Below are positions 62,623 through 62,700 of a DNA stretch of 62,700 nucleotides, one piece after another. The stretch is from an uncultured Elusimicrobia bacterium (lineage in GTDB: Bacteria > Elusimicrobiota > Elusimicrobia > Elusimicrobiales > UBA9959). The notes under the pieces were generated by a model. The model was not told the DNA's origin and made no database searches. It was given only the letters and a program-made list of their open reading frames with translations. The DNA lies in NCBI GenBank assembly GCA_903879915.1, contig CAIRNJ010000061.1, forward strand, positions 1-62,700. Reading direction: 5' to 3'. A program made the translations under genes and the position numbers. The number at the start of each line of letters is the position of its first letter. Position 1 is the first letter of the stretch.

Positions 62623-62700
62623 AAATTATACGCGGCAATTGACCTGCATGCAAACAATAGCGTGCTGGTAGTACTCAATGAGAAGGACCGGGTAGTGCTG
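62620..62700 (+). CDS. IS110-family transposase, 5' part only
   Basis: The first 27 residues, MKLYAAIDLHANNSVLVVLN onward, match the start of IS110 DEDD transposases; the Asp of AIDLH is the first acidic catalytic residue. The gene runs off the window end. It begins 115 nt after the clostripain stop with an AAGGAGGGG ribosome-binding site. No terminal inverted repeats or target duplication are seen, as expected for IS110. Confidence 0.85.
   Translation, partial: MKLYAAIDLHANNSVLVVLNEKDRVVL

Larger units (their letters stand above)
62530..62700 (+). mobile_element. Left end of an IS110 element (incomplete)
   Basis: Contains the structured leader and the beginning of the transposase. The left boundary is uncertain and is placed between the clostripain stop and the hairpin. 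The right end is outside the window. Confidence 0.6.

Overview
The window is high-GC DNA from a didermic bacterium. The gene families point to the Elusimicrobiota: PorV-like barrels fused to TPRs, a giant kelch/FN3 protein with a FlgD/T9SS-like C-terminal tail, a GYF-domain membrane protein beside pilus ATPases, and many small Ala/Pro-linked secreted proteins. This placement rests on gene content only; no rRNA lies in the window. The outer membrane is inferred from the barrel and OmpA-like proteins.

Layout. (1) 0.2-5.9 kb: glnS-nadK-recN-gltX, information-processing and housekeeping genes. (2) 5.88-6.17 kb: two about 122-nt inverted copies of a palindromic, MITE-like element. (3) 6.3-12.9 kb: a GYF-domain transmembrane protein followed by pilB, pilT and pilC of a type IV pilus or related system. 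(4) 13-15.5 kb, minus strand: MGMT-type repair protein, iron-containing alcohol dehydrogenase, DUF362 ferredoxin-like protein. (5) 15.6-18.6 kb: HicA-like protein, lipoprotein, ComB-like phosphatase, queC, queE and a zinc-ribbon protein. (6) 18.7-22.0 kb: hpt, ftsH, the c-di-AMP synthase gene dacA (cdaA) and a 32-residue remnant or miniature of CdaR. (7) 22.1-25.8 kb: polysaccharide deacetylase, GDPD, ferritin-like protein, ArsP-type permease, DUF1232. (8) 25.8-26.1 kb: a perfect 24-bp inverted repeat and two tRNA-Ser genes. (9) 26.2-37.7 kb: glmM, pdxJ, glmS, acpS, nnrD, thiL, tsaE, tsaB, rimI, a TPR protein, ispE, spoVG and tRNA-Gln; many of these overlap by a few bases and form a dense plus-strand array. 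(10) 37.7-62.5 kb: a surface/secretome island with two PorV-TPR proteins, two paralogous trypsin-like proteases, the 2.8-kDa-residue-scale (about 2,800 aa) kelch/FN3 giant, OmpA-like, L,D-transpeptidase, clostripain and several unknown secreted proteins, interrupted by an AddA-like helicase-nuclease. (11) From about 62.54 kb: the left end of an IS110-family element, cut by the window edge.

The most notable unit is the giant surface protein, which ends in a T9SS-type sorting-like domain and overlaps by 4 bp the gene of a PorV-like barrel. In the type IX pathway PorV shuttles such cargo, so the pair looks like a cargo/shuttle operon. Other points of interest are the mini-CdaR after dacA, recurrent TATAAT-like boxes only a few bases from start codons (probable leaderless or very short-leader transcripts), a strong hairpin that hides the ribosome-binding site of the IS110 transposase, and a kelch propeller apparently inserted inside an FN3 fold. 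All functional statements come from reading motifs and known families; no database search was possible.
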